A stretch of DNA of 64,000 bases from AAA044-D11 sp009705075. GTDB taxonomy: Bacteria > Actinomycetota > Actinomycetes > Nanopelagicales > Nanopelagicaceae. The notes beneath the pieces are model-generated. The model made no database searches. It saw only the letters and a program-made list of their open reading frames with translations, and was not told the origin of the DNA. Both the position numbers and the translations under genes were made by a program. The stretch lies in assembly GCA_965268675.1 (NCBI GenBank), contig OZ254179.1, positions 620,001 to 684,000 of the forward strand, given 5' to 3'. Positions 43,658-52,554 of this stretch are shown piece after piece. The first letter of the stretch is position 1. The number at the start of each line of letters is the position of its first letter.

Positions 43658-44659
43658 ATGGTACGTGTCGGAATTAATGGTTTTGGACGAATTGGTCGTA
43701 ACTTCTTTCGCGCCGCACTTCAATCAGGTGCAGATATCGAAATCGTAGGTATAAACGATCTAACAGATAATGCAACTCTTGCTCATCTTCTTAAGTACGA
43801 CTCAATCTTGGGTCGACTAGGACTTCCAGTCACCTACACAGATGATTCAATCACTGTCGATGGTAAAACAATCCGCGTCTTTTCAGAGCGCGATCCAGCT
43901 AACTTGCCTTGGGGCGAAGTAAAGGCTGACATTGTTATCGAATCAACAGGCTTCTTTACTAAAGCTGCAGATGCCAAGAAGCACATTGCTGCCGGCGCAA
44001 AGAAGGTAATTATTTCGGCTCCAGCAACTGACGAAGATATAACTGTGGTTATGGGCGTAAATCATGAGAAGTATGACGCTGCAAATCACCATGTAATCTC
44101 AAACGCATCTTGCACAACCAACTGCCTGGCACCAATGGCAAAGGTCTTAGATGAAGAATTCGGAATTGTTCGTGGTCTGATGACCACAATCCATGCATAC
44201 ACAAATGATCAATCTGTCCTCGATCAACCACATAAGGATCTACGTCGCGCTCGTGCGGCAGCAGTTTCAATCATCCCAAGTACAACTGGAGCGGCTAAGG
44301 CAATCAGCCTGGTTCTTCCAAATCTAAAAGGCAAACTTGATGGCTTCGCACTTCGGGTACCAGTTCCAACTGGTTCTGCGACGGACCTAACTGTTGAATT
44401 AGCAAAGGAAGTTACCGCTGCAGAAATTAATGCTGCGCTTAAGAAGGCGGCAGAAGGTTCGCTTAAGGGTTACCTTACTTACACCGAAGATCCAATCGTT
44501 TCAGCCGACATTGTTACTGATCCAAGTTCTTGTATTTTGGATGCTGGCCTAACCAAGGTAATTGGAACAACTGCAAAAGTTGTTGGCTGGTATGACAACG
44601 AATGGGGTTATTCAAATCGTTTAGTTGACCTCGTTGGATATGTAGGCAAGAAGCTTTAA
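43658..44659 (+). CDS. gap: Glyceraldehyde-3-phosphate dehydrogenase (NAD)
   Basis: Glycolytic oxidation of glyceraldehyde 3-phosphate. NAD-binding INGFGRIGRN at the N-terminus, catalytic C152 in SNASCTTNC, and WYDNEWGYSNR at the C-terminus. At 333 residues the length is normal. AGGTAGG precedes the ATG. The AT-rich gap upstream (43537-43657) has TAATAA at 43614 and TAATCT at 43632 as possible -10 elements without clear -35 partners. It overlaps pgk by one base. Confidence 0.97.
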   Translation: MVRVGINGFGRIGRNFFRAALQSGADIEIVGINDLTDNATLAHLLKYDSILGRLGLPVTYTDDSITVDGKTIRVFSERDPANLPWGEVKADIVIESTGFFTKAADAKKHIAAGAKKVIISAPATDEDITVVMGVNHEKYDAANHHVISNASCTTNCLAPMAKVLDEEFGIVRGLMTTIHAYTNDQSVLDQPHKDLRRARAAAVSIIPSTTGAAKAISLVLPNLKGKLDGFALRVPVPTGSATDLTVELAKEVTAAEINAALKKAAEGSLKGYLTYTEDPIVSADIVTDPSSCILDAGLTKVIGTTAKVVGWYDNEWGYSNRLVDLVGYVGKKL

Positions 44660-45828
44660 TGAATATCAAAACCCTCGGCTCAATTGATGTTCGTGGGAAG
44701 CGAGTTCTACTTCGCTGTGATTTAAACGTTCCATTGAAAGATGGCGTAATCATGGACGATGGTCGGATAAAGGCTTCACTCCCAACAATTAAGTATTTGT
44801 TAGCGCAAGGTGCATCAGTCGTTATTACTGCGCACCTTGGGCGACCTAAAGGGGAGCGCAAAGTTGAACTTTCCCTAGCCCCGGTTGCTAAGCGACTCTC
44901 TGAGTTATTGGGTGAAAACGTTGAGTTTTCGAACGAGATCAGCGGTGCCAAATTAAGCAATACTGGAATAACGCTCCTTGAGAACATTCGCTATGAAGCC
45001 GCGGAAACTTCTAAAGATGAAGCCGAACGTTTAGTACTTGCAAGAGAATTAGCAACCTATGCCGATATTTTTGTCAGCGATGGTTTTGGCGCATTGCATC
45101 GCAAACATGCATCTGTATACGATGTAGCGAAATTGTTGCCGCATGCAGCAGGGTATTTAGTTTCAGCTGAAGTTGAAGTTCTTAAGAAACTTACCCAAAC
45201 GCCAGAGCGCCCATACGGCGTGGCTCTCGGTGGTTCAAAAGTTTCGGACAAGATTGGCGTCATTTCTAATCTCCTCGACAAGGTGGATACCTTGGCTATT
45301 GGCGGTGGCATGCTATTCACATTCCTCGCAGCAAAAGGTTATGAAATTGGTAAGTCACTAGTTGAAACCGATCTAATTCCGACTGTTACTGAATTGATGG
45401 AACGTGCAGAGAAGTTAGGCATAAATCTTCTTCTTCCAACCGACATTGTCGTTGCTCCGGAATTTAATATTGATGCAAAGCCAACAATTGTGCCTGCGAA
45501 CGCAATTCCGGCAGATCAGATGGGTCTAGATATAGGACCAGATAGCGCGGTTGCATTCGCAACTGCTATTGGTGCATGCAAAACCGTATTCTGGAATGGT
45601 CCAATGGGCGTCTTTGAATTTCCTAACTTCGCAAACGGGACGAAGGTTCTTGCGCAGGCGCTGACTGAAGTTTCTGGAATCAGCGTAGTAGGAGGCGGCG
45701 ATTCTGCAGCAGCAGTTCGCAAGCTGGGCTTTGCGGATTCAGATTTTGGTTATATTTCAACCGGCGGTGGCGCTTCACTTGAATACCTCGAAGGCAAAGA
45801 GTTACCTGGTTTAATCGTTCTACAGTAG
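44659..45828 (+). CDS. pgk: Phosphoglycerate kinase
   Basis: Transfers phosphate from 1,3-bisphosphoglycerate to ADP. N-terminal signature VLLRCDLNVPLKDG, then TAHLGRPKG, LLENIRYEAAE, FVSDGFGALHR, ALGGSKVSDKIGV and the C-terminal GGGDSAAAV nucleotide region; 389 residues. Linked to gap by TAATG and followed 29 nt later by tpiA, giving the classical gap-pgk-tpiA glycolytic operon. Confidence 0.97.
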   Translation: MNIKTLGSIDVRGKRVLLRCDLNVPLKDGVIMDDGRIKASLPTIKYLLAQGASVVITAHLGRPKGERKVELSLAPVAKRLSELLGENVEFSNEISGAKLSNTGITLLENIRYEAAETSKDEAERLVLARELATYADIFVSDGFGALHRKHASVYDVAKLLPHAAGYLVSAEVEVLKKLTQTPERPYGVALGGSKVSDKIGVISNLLDKVDTLAIGGGMLFTFLAAKGYEIGKSLVETDLIPTVTELMERAEKLGINLLLPTDIVVAPEFNIDAKPTIVPANAIPADQMGLDIGPDSAVAFATAIGACKTVFWNGPMGVFEFPNFANGTKVLAQALTEVSGISVVGGGDSAAAVRKLGFADSDFGYISTGGGASLEYLEGKELPGLIVLQ

Positions 45829-45857
45829 GTTCTAGTTCAATCTAAGTTGGAGGAAGC

Positions 45858-46637
45858 ATGCGCAAGCCGTTAATCGCTGGTAACTGGAAGATGAATCTAA
45901 ATCACTTAGAAGCTATCGCCGTAACCCAGAAACTTTCCTACTCACTAGATGACAAAGATTACGATGCGGTGGATGTGGTGGTTTTGCCCCCATTTACGGA
46001 TATTCGTTCTGTTCAAACTTTGATTGATGGCGACCGACTTCGCCTGAGTTACGGAGCCCAGGATTTATCGCCGGAAGTGAGTGGCGCATTTACTGGAGAT
46101 ATAAGTGGTTCGATGCTGAACAAACTCGGCTGCTCATTCGTCACAGTTGGGCATTCAGAACGTCGAGCTATTCACAATGAGAGCGATGAGATAGTTAATC
46201 GCAAAATAAAGGCGGCACTTGCAAATGAAATCACGCCTATATTCTGTATCGGCGAAGAGCTTGCAATTCGTGAAGCAGGAACACATGTAGAACACGTTCT
46301 TAGCCAAGTTAGAATTGGGCTCAAAGGCTTTCACAAACCAGATTTAAAGAAGATAGTTTTTGCCTACGAACCTGTTTGGGCGATTGGAACTGGCAAAACT
46401 GCTAGTGCGGAAGATGCCCAAGAAGTTTGCCAAGCCATCCGAAATGAATTAGTAAAGATTGGCTCATCTGAAATCGCCGAGGCGGCCCGCATTCTTTATG
46501 GCGGTTCAGTTAAGTCGGCGAATATCGTAGAAATTATGAAACAAGAAGATGTAGATGGCGTCCTAGTTGGGGGAGCGAGCCTAGATCCTGAAGAATTCGC
46601 TCGAATTGCCAGATTCCATCGCGTAGTAACGGCGTAA
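45858..46637 (+). CDS. tpiA: Triosephosphate isomerase
   Basis: Interconverts dihydroxyacetone phosphate and glyceraldehyde 3-phosphate. The N-terminal substrate lysine is in AGNWKMN, the catalytic histidine in VGHSERRA, the catalytic glutamate in AYEPVWAIGTGK, and phosphate-binding LYGGSVK and GVLVGGASL follow; 259 residues. GGAGG stands before the ATG. An 80-bp gap with AAAGGAGAAA then leads to secG. Confidence 0.97.
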   Translation: MRKPLIAGNWKMNLNHLEAIAVTQKLSYSLDDKDYDAVDVVVLPPFTDIRSVQTLIDGDRLRLSYGAQDLSPEVSGAFTGDISGSMLNKLGCSFVTVGHSERRAIHNESDEIVNRKIKAALANEITPIFCIGEELAIREAGTHVEHVLSQVRIGLKGFHKPDLKKIVFAYEPVWAIGTGKTASAEDAQEVCQAIRNELVKIGSSEIAEAARILYGGSVKSANIVEIMKQEDVDGVLVGGASLDPEEFARIARFHRVVTA

Positions 46638-46717
46638 ATCTGACCCGTTAGGCAGGTATCCTTACCCCAGTGCTTTTTGTAGTTGATCCGAAGTGACCGT
46701 AATAAAAGGAGAAATAC

Positions 46718-46948
46718 GTGGTTCTAGTTCTTTCAATCCTTCTCGTTGTAACTAGCGTTCTTATGATTCTGCTTGTACTCCTTCACAAGGGTAAGGGCAG
46801 CGGATTATCAGATCTCTTTGGTGGCGGTATTTCTTCAAGCTACGGTGGTTCTTCGGTTGTAGAACGCAATCTAGATCGAATCACAATCGTTGTTGGTGGT
46901 CTCTGGTTCGCAGGTGTAATTGCTTTGAGTTTAGTTCTTAAGAAGTAA
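46718..46948 (+). CDS. secG: Preprotein translocase subunit SecG
   Basis: Small subunit of the SecYEG channel, 76 residues with two hydrophobic helices (residues about 1-22 and 52-73) joined by a loop with the family motif LLHKGKGSGLSDLFGG. It begins at GTG with AAAGGAG upstream. Position after tpiA is conserved in actinobacteria. Confidence 0.93.
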   Translation: MVLVLSILLVVTSVLMILLVLLHKGKGSGLSDLFGGGISSSYGGSSVVERNLDRITIVVGGLWFAGVIALSLVLKK

Positions 46949-46981
46949 TAAGTTTTATAACTTTAATTAAGGGAGATAAAT

Positions 46982-47317
46982 ATGGGTAGCGCAATCCGTG
47001 GAAGTCGCGTCGGCGCAGGTCCTATGGGCGAAGCAGAGCGTGGCGATGCCATTGCTCGTTTCCGCGTTTCTTATTGGTGTGCCCAGGGTCATGAAACTCG
47101 TCCCTCTTTTGCAGAAGATGAAACAGTACAGATTCCAGAGATTTGGGATTGTCCTCGTTGCGGTTATCCAGCAGGTTTAAATAAGGATAAGCCACCAATG
47201 CCAATTAAGAATGAGCCATATAAAACTCACTTGGCATATGTTAAGGAACGTCGCACAGAAGCTGAATCTAAGAAAATTTTGGAAGATGCACTTGCTCGTT
47301 TACGCGGCGAAGATTAA
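46982..47317 (+). CDS. rbpA: RNA polymerase-binding protein RbpA
   Basis: Actinobacteria-specific RNA polymerase holoenzyme factor, 111 residues. The N-terminal tail (SAIRGSRVGAGPMGEAERG), the core with CAQGHE and CPRCG zinc-type cysteines, and the C-terminal sigma-interacting helix (YVKERRTEAESKKILEDAL) are all present. It stabilises open complexes with the primary sigma factor. Location between secG and pgi differs from Mycobacterium and Streptomyces, where it lies elsewhere (memory). GGGAGA precedes the ATG. Its TAA overlaps the pgi stop in TTAA. Confidence 0.95.
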   Translation: MGSAIRGSRVGAGPMGEAERGDAIARFRVSYWCAQGHETRPSFAEDETVQIPEIWDCPRCGYPAGLNKDKPPMPIKNEPYKTHLAYVKERRTEAESKKILEDALARLRGED

Positions 47318-48861
47318 ATAGCCTTAACCGCGTCAAGCAACTCTTTAATACCAGCACTTCGATTCTTCAGATGTATTCGCATTAGCGCAAGACCTCTAGA
47401 TTCGAGCGCTTGGCCGTCACCCAACGCCTGGGCCATTAACAACGTATGGAAAGTGAAATCTTTTCCTGGGATAGCCAAATCCAATTCACTCTCACCGGTA
47501 ATCTGAAAAAATATTCCATTGTGTTCTCCACCTTTATGGAACTGCCCGGTTGAATGTAGAAATCTCGGACCCCAGCCGAAGGTAACGCCCCGGCCTGATT
47601 TAGCGGCAAGGGTTTCACGTATTTCAGAAATAGCGTTATCGCCATGACGATCAAGGTATGCCATCACTGCTAGGTATTTCGATGGTGTACTTAAGAATTC
47701 GGTGAGTGCTTGATTTAGGTTTTCACTCGATCCTGAATAAAAAATCGCCAAGCTCTCTGTTTCAAAATTTGGTTGCAATTTAGGCGGAGCAGAATTTGAC
47801 CAAGTAGATAAAAGTTCGGCTGTGCGATCCTTTGCTTCAGTAACATTCGGTTGATTAAATGGATCAACGTTAAGCGCTCGACAGAGTAGAGCCGTAACCC
47901 ATTCCCATAAAATGAAATGCTCGCCAAGTGTTCCGACAACGCTCAATTCTCCAACGCCTTCGGCAAACCCAACGCTAAGTGCCGCACCAGAGATTGCTGC
48001 GTTAGGTGACTCAATTACAATCGGAAGTCGACCGGTTCCGTTCTTCCCGGTTGATTCGGCGACTAGTTGTTCAATCCAGTCACCAATTCCTGGAACATTG
48101 GAGTCGGCATCACTTAGCGAAAAATTCTGGGAAGTATTTTCAAAGAGCAAGGTCGCGATTTTGATTGCTACTGAATTTGGGCTCGCAAACGTTTGGCTCG
48201 CCTTATCGGCATCATCGAGTAGAACTGATACATCAATCCCCATTAAGGCGGCAGGGACTAGACCAAATGCGCTCAAAGCACTAAATCTGCCACCAACATT
48301 TGGATCGGCATTTACAGTTCGGTAGCCAGATGCCCTAGAAGAGATATCTAGTGGAGACCCTGGATCCGTGACAATCACAAAGTGTTCTATCGGATTCAAG
48401 CCAGCGTCTTGGAAAATCTTTTCGAAGAGAGCTTTCTGTGATGCGGTTTCAATTGTGGAACCTGATTTCGATCCAACGACAACTAAGGTTGACGATAAAT
48501 CTTCTGGAATTGCCGAAAGTATTTGTGCTGGGTCTGTGGTGTCGAGCACGGTTAAGACTTTCCCATATGTCTTAGCCATAACTTCAGGCGCGAGTGAAGA
48601 TCCGCCCATGCCACAAAGAATCAAATTTGTGAGCTTTTTAGATCTTGCCCAGGCGCTCAAGGCGTCGAGTTGGGGGAGTAATTCGCGGCTGGATTTCGGT
48701 AGGTCAATCCAATTCAATCGAACTTTCGCTTCGACCTGCGCAGCAGTTCCCCAAAGCGTTGAATCTTTATCCTCAAGTTTCGGTGCAACGATATTTAAAT
48801 CTATCGCGGTATCGCCCTCGGGATTAAATTTTAGCGAAAGGGGCCCGGAAATATTTATCAT
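47314..48861 (-). CDS. pgi: Glucose-6-phosphate isomerase
   Basis: Interconverts glucose 6-phosphate and fructose 6-phosphate. SIS-fold motifs are present: GMGGSSLAPEV, VGSKSGSTIET, the PGI signature region VGGRFSALSAFGLVPA, AESTGKNG and WEWVTALLCRALNVDPFNQPNV. The sequence resembles the PGI half of bifunctional transaldolase-PGI proteins more than the classical 550-residue enzyme; here it stands alone with 515 residues. Its ATG directly follows the tkt TAG, with AAGGAAA in the tkt end as ribosome site. Confidence 0.9.
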   Translation of the reverse strand: MINISGPLSLKFNPEGDTAIDLNIVAPKLEDKDSTLWGTAAQVEAKVRLNWIDLPKSSRELLPQLDALSAWARSKKLTNLILCGMGGSSLAPEVMAKTYGKVLTVLDTTDPAQILSAIPEDLSSTLVVVGSKSGSTIETASQKALFEKIFQDAGLNPIEHFVIVTDPGSPLDISSRASGYRTVNADPNVGGRFSALSAFGLVPAALMGIDVSVLLDDADKASQTFASPNSVAIKIATLLFENTSQNFSLSDADSNVPGIGDWIEQLVAESTGKNGTGRLPIVIESPNAAISGAALSVGFAEGVGELSVVGTLGEHFILWEWVTALLCRALNVDPFNQPNVTEAKDRTAELLSTWSNSAPPKLQPNFETESLAIFYSGSSENLNQALTEFLSTPSKYLAVMAYLDRHGDNAISEIRETLAAKSGRGVTFGWGPRFLHSTGQFHKGGEHNGIFFQITGESELDLAIPGKDFTFHTLLMAQALGDGQALESRGLALMRIHLKNRSAGIKELLDAVKAI

Positions 48862-50907
48862 CTATTTCCTTGCGATTGTTCGCAGCGCCGCATTCACGAT
48901 ATTTTCTGGTGTGAAACCGTAAGACTTGAAAAGTTCACCAGCAGATGCAGAAGCACCAAAGTGTTCGAGACTAATAATCTCGCCATGGTCTCCTACATAT
49001 TTGTGCCAACCAGCACCTACGCCCGCTTCGATACTCACGCGAGCTTTGATATTCGCAGGAAGAACCCTGGCTTTGTATGAATCATCTTGTTCTTCGAACC
49101 ATTCCAAACATGGGGCGCTAACAACGCGCGCTGCGATTGATTGGGATTTCAACAGTTCAGCTGCAGCAATTGCTATGGCGACTTCCGAACCCGTAGCAAT
49201 CAAAATTACATCTGGCTCCTTAGGTGTATCACAGATTATGTAAGCACCTTTTGCAACACCTTCTGCGGCGCCACATGTTGACCGATCAATCACTGGCAGA
49301 TTCTGTCTTGAGAGCGCTAATCCAACTGGCTTTCTACGTGTAATTATTTCGCGCCAAGCAATTGCAGTTTCATTTGCATCTGCTGGACGGATAAGAGCGA
49401 AATTCGGAATGAGCCTTAGCGAAGCGATGTGCTCTACGGGTTGGTGCGTTGGACCATCTTCGCCAAGTCCAATCGAATCGTGAGTCCAAACAAAGGTTGA
49501 TGGAATATCCATAAGCGCAGCTAAGCGAACCGCTCCGCGCATGTAATCACTAAATACTAAGAAAGTTCCAGCAAAAGGCTTAGTCAATCCGTGGAGTGCG
49601 ATGCCATTTACAATTGCGCCCATCGCATGTTCGCGAATTCCAAAGTGAATCACTCGTCCGAATGGATTCGCATTTTCCATTTCGCTAGTTGTGGGCAGGA
49701 AGGAACCGCCACCTGAAATTGTGGTGTTATTGCTTCCGGCTAAATCTGCTGAGCCACCCCAAAATTCTGGCAGTACTCCAGCGATTGCATTTATTACTTT
49801 TCCAGAAGCCGCTCGAGTCGCGATATCTTTTCCACTCTCGAAAACTGGGATAACTTTCTCCCAATTTGCTGGTAATTCTCTGGCCTCGAGTCTCTGTAAC
49901 AGCGCGCTCTGATTAGGGTTCTTCTTACTCCACTCTAGAAAATCTTCTTGCCACTTGGCATGAGAAGCGGCGCCGCGATCTAATACCTTGCGAGTATGCT
50001 TCAAAACTTCTTCTGGAACAACGAAAGATTCTTCTGGATCAAACCCCAATACGGTTTTTGTAGCCGCAACTTCATCGGCCCCAAGAGCAGATCCGTGAGA
50101 TTCCGCGGTGCCTCTTGCTTTAGGCGCTGGCCAGGCGATAACTGTCTTTAATCTAATAATGGTTGGTCTAGTTTTTTCGGATTGTGCTTCAACCATCGCT
50201 TTTTCGATTGCTACTTGATCAACATCTCCATCACTCTTCGCAGCGACTTCGATTACTTTCCAACCATAAGCGCGATATCTGGCTGAGACATCCTCGGTGA
50301 ATGCAACATGTGTGTCACCTTCAATTGAGATGCGGTTATCATCATAAATAACCTTTAGATTTCCAAGTTCTTGGGTACCTGCTAGTGAAGATGCTTCTGC
50401 GCTAATCCCTTCTTGCAAGTCGCCATCCGATGCAATGACCCAAATGTCATGATCAAAGAGTCGCGTACTTGAAGTTGGGTCTAGCAATCCTTTTTCATAA
50501 CGGGCCGCCATGGCCATTCCAATAGCGCTAGAAATGCCTGATCCCAGCGGTCCAGTAGTAATTTCAACTCCAGCAGTATGTCCAAACTCTGGATGACCAG
50601 GAGTTTTTGCGCCAGCTGTTCTAAAACTCTGCAAGTCCGAAAGCTCTAAACCATAACCGGATAGAAATAATTGGATGTACAGAGTTAATGAAGAATGTCC
50701 GGCTGAGAGCACAAAGCGATCGCGACCTAACCAATTCGGATGGCTTGGGTCATGAACCATAATTTTTTGGAAGAGCGTATAAGCCACGGGAGCGAGGGCC
50801 ATCGCAGTTCCTGGATGTCCATTGCCAACCTTCTGTACGGCATCCATCGCTAGTACGCGGCTGACCTTTACCGCAGCATCGTCAAGTTCGCTCCATTTAG
50901 AAACCAT
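48862..50907 (-). CDS. tkt: Transketolase
   Basis: Thiamine-diphosphate enzyme of the pentose phosphate pathway, 681 residues. The ThDP site runs from ASDGDLQEG to DDNRIS; GNGHPGTAMALAP near the N-terminus and the pyrimidine-domain motifs FGIREHAMG and THDSIGLGEDGPTHQP are typical. It sits between ctaA and pgi with starts directly after the preceding stops. Transaldolase and the zwf-opcA-pgl genes, usual neighbours in actinobacteria, are not in this window. Confidence 0.96.
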   Translation of the reverse strand: MVSKWSELDDAAVKVSRVLAMDAVQKVGNGHPGTAMALAPVAYTLFQKIMVHDPSHPNWLGRDRFVLSAGHSSLTLYIQLFLSGYGLELSDLQSFRTAGAKTPGHPEFGHTAGVEITTGPLGSGISSAIGMAMAARYEKGLLDPTSSTRLFDHDIWVIASDGDLQEGISAEASSLAGTQELGNLKVIYDDNRISIEGDTHVAFTEDVSARYRAYGWKVIEVAAKSDGDVDQVAIEKAMVEAQSEKTRPTIIRLKTVIAWPAPKARGTAESHGSALGADEVAATKTVLGFDPEESFVVPEEVLKHTRKVLDRGAASHAKWQEDFLEWSKKNPNQSALLQRLEARELPANWEKVIPVFESGKDIATRAASGKVINAIAGVLPEFWGGSADLAGSNNTTISGGGSFLPTTSEMENANPFGRVIHFGIREHAMGAIVNGIALHGLTKPFAGTFLVFSDYMRGAVRLAALMDIPSTFVWTHDSIGLGEDGPTHQPVEHIASLRLIPNFALIRPADANETAIAWREIITRRKPVGLALSRQNLPVIDRSTCGAAEGVAKGAYIICDTPKEPDVILIATGSEVAIAIAAAELLKSQSIAARVVSAPCLEWFEEQDDSYKARVLPANIKARVSIEAGVGAGWHKYVGDHGEIISLEHFGASASAGELFKSYGFTPENIVNAALRTIARK

Positions 50908-51798
50908 CTAAATCACCACTTTCTCGGCTTCGCGGCCTATCAAATTTATTCGCCAAACATTAATTAAAACAAGTACCGCTCCGACCAAGTGTGCTCCAAC
51001 AATTATTTCTGGAAGCCCAGTGAAGTATTGGATATATCCAATGGCGCCCTGTGCAATTTCAATGACGATAAGAAATTTCAATGGCCCAATTAGCGCCACC
51101 TTCGCTACTTCACTCTCTGAACTCTTAATTATGAATAAGAGAGCTATTGTAAGGGAAACAAGTGCGATAACGGCATCTGCATGTAGCCAAGAAACCGTGC
51201 GCTCATCAAAAGGATAACGTTTAACATCTATGTCTCCGGCATGCGGGCCAGTTCCTGTTACAACAACCCCAAGTAACAAAACTAAGAAGGCCAAAGTTGT
51301 TATTAATCGAATAAGTTTACGAGTGATATCTTTTACGACGACTATGGGTCTATCTAATATGCGGTGACGGAGCGTTACAGCACCTGCGATAAGTGGGAGA
51401 GTGAGCACGAAGTGAGCGGATACAGATATTGGATGTAACTTCGTTAGAACTGTGATACCGCCAAGAACTACCTGTCCGAAAAATCCTAAGATTTGTAAGA
51501 TTGCTAGAATCCTAAGCTTCTTGAAATCACCACGTGTTCTTAGTCTTTTGCTGATGTAGATCAAAGCTGCAATTGCGAGAGCCAACATGAACCAAGCTAG
51601 AAGTCTGTTTCCAAATTCAATCCAAGCATGCAATTGGCCTTCGGCTTGGTTTACTACGGGCTTTATTGAACCAGAGGTGCACTCGGGCCAGGTGGGGCAG
51701 CCGAGCCCGGAACCGGTAAGCCGAACTGCTCCGCCCGTAACAACAATCCCAGCCTGAAAAACTAGTAGGGCTGTGAAAATAAAGCTCGGGAGAGTCAT
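50908..51798 (-). CDS. ctaA: Haem A synthase (COX15/CtaA family)
   Basis: Oxidises haem O to haem A for aa3-type cytochrome oxidase. A 296-residue membrane protein with about eight helices in two similar halves. VTGGAVRLTGSGLGCPTWPEC near the start contains the conserved GSGLGCPTWP core and a cysteine pair; haem-ligand histidines occur in HAWIEFGNRLLA, HPISVSAHF, HADAVI and GAHLVG. First gene of ctaA-tkt-pgi. SURF1, another oxidase assembly factor, is encoded at 60 kb. Confidence 0.92.
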   Translation of the reverse strand: MTLPSFIFTALLVFQAGIVVTGGAVRLTGSGLGCPTWPECTSGSIKPVVNQAEGQLHAWIEFGNRLLAWFMLALAIAALIYISKRLRTRGDFKKLRILAILQILGFFGQVVLGGITVLTKLHPISVSAHFVLTLPLIAGAVTLRHRILDRPIVVVKDITRKLIRLITTLAFLVLLLGVVVTGTGPHAGDIDVKRYPFDERTVSWLHADAVIALVSLTIALLFIIKSSESEVAKVALIGPLKFLIVIEIAQGAIGYIQYFTGLPEIIVGAHLVGAVLVLINVWRINLIGREAEKVVI

Positions 51799-51868
51799 GC
51801 TCCTAGCCTATGCGCTGGAAAGCTTGGCGCGCGGCAGCCTGCCAAGTGGCGGGCTGACCTGAATTACG

Positions 51869-51882
51869 CAACAATACTGTTG
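51869..51882 (+). promoter_or_regulatory. sufR: SufR-like operator CAAC-N6-GTTG at the sufR start
   Basis: CAAC (51869-51872), six bases, GTTG (51879-51882) form an inverted repeat, extended to CAACA/TGTTG. It matches the CAAC-N6-GTTG site known for cyanobacterial SufR. Its last G is the first base of the sufR GTG start, so bound protein would cover the start of transcription or translation. A second inverted repeat, CTTGGC/GCCAAG, lies upstream (51823-51846). Confidence 0.6.
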
Positions 51883-52553
51883 TGAAAAAGACCGAGGACC
51901 GTACCCGCGATTTAGTCGCGAGGACCATTCTTGAAAATGGGCCTGCTACGGCAGTAACCCTCGCAGCAAAATTGAAAATTACTCCTGCTGGTGTTCGACG
52001 ACATTTAGACAATCTGGTTGCTGAAGGGGTTTTAAGCGCACGCGAACCATTTCAAAGCTCCTTAGATTCAAGAGGGCGTGGCCGCCCTTCAAAAGTATTT
52101 GTTATGACCGACGAAGGTCGAGAGAAGTTTGAGCACACATATGACGATCTAGCAGTTTCTGCGCTGAGGTTTATGTCAACAAAGGGAAACAACGCCCTAG
52201 TTAAAGAGTTTGCTAAGAATCGTGCAGAAGAAATTACAAAACGAGCAGCGCAGATCTTGGCTAACAAGAAGAATTTAAGTGAGAAGAGCGAAGCACTTGC
52301 ATCCTTCCTTTCCGATGAGGGATATGCCGCTAATAATCATTCTCAAGGGATTGGCGAAGAGCTATGCCAGAACCATTGTCCGATAGCTCACGTAGCCGCG
52401 CAATTTCCTGAACTTTGTGAAGCAGAAACCGAAGCATTCTCTGAACTACTTGGCACTCATGTTCAAAGACTTGCGACAATCGCTCATGGCGATGGTGTGT
52501 GCACAACTTTTATTCCCAATCCAAAGAATCTAACTAAAAGAGAGCGAGCCTGA
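51882..52553 (+). CDS. sufR: SufR-type Fe-S-sensing transcriptional repressor
   Basis: Regulator of the suf operon, 223 residues. Winged helix-turn-helix in the first 80 residues (VTLAAKLKITPAGVRRHLDNL). C-terminal cysteines C162, C166, C179 and C207 (spacing x3, x12, x27) are placed as in mycobacterial SufR and should hold a 4Fe-4S cluster; loss of the cluster relieves repression. Divergent from ctaA, one base before sufB. The GTG start has no Shine-Dalgarno, so a leaderless message is likely. Confidence 0.9.
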   Translation: MKKTEDRTRDLVARTILENGPATAVTLAAKLKITPAGVRRHLDNLVAEGVLSAREPFQSSLDSRGRGRPSKVFVMTDEGREKFEHTYDDLAVSALRFMSTKGNNALVKEFAKNRAEEITKRAAQILANKKNLSEKSEALASFLSDEGYAANNHSQGIGEELCQNHCPIAHVAAQFPELCEAETEAFSELLGTHVQRLATIAHGDGVCTTFIPNPKNLTKRERA

Positions 52554-52554
52554 C

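Noticed and set aside
48368..48922. 184-codon plus-strand frame opposite pgi
   Set aside because: Opposite clear PGI motifs and crosses the pgi-tkt junction.
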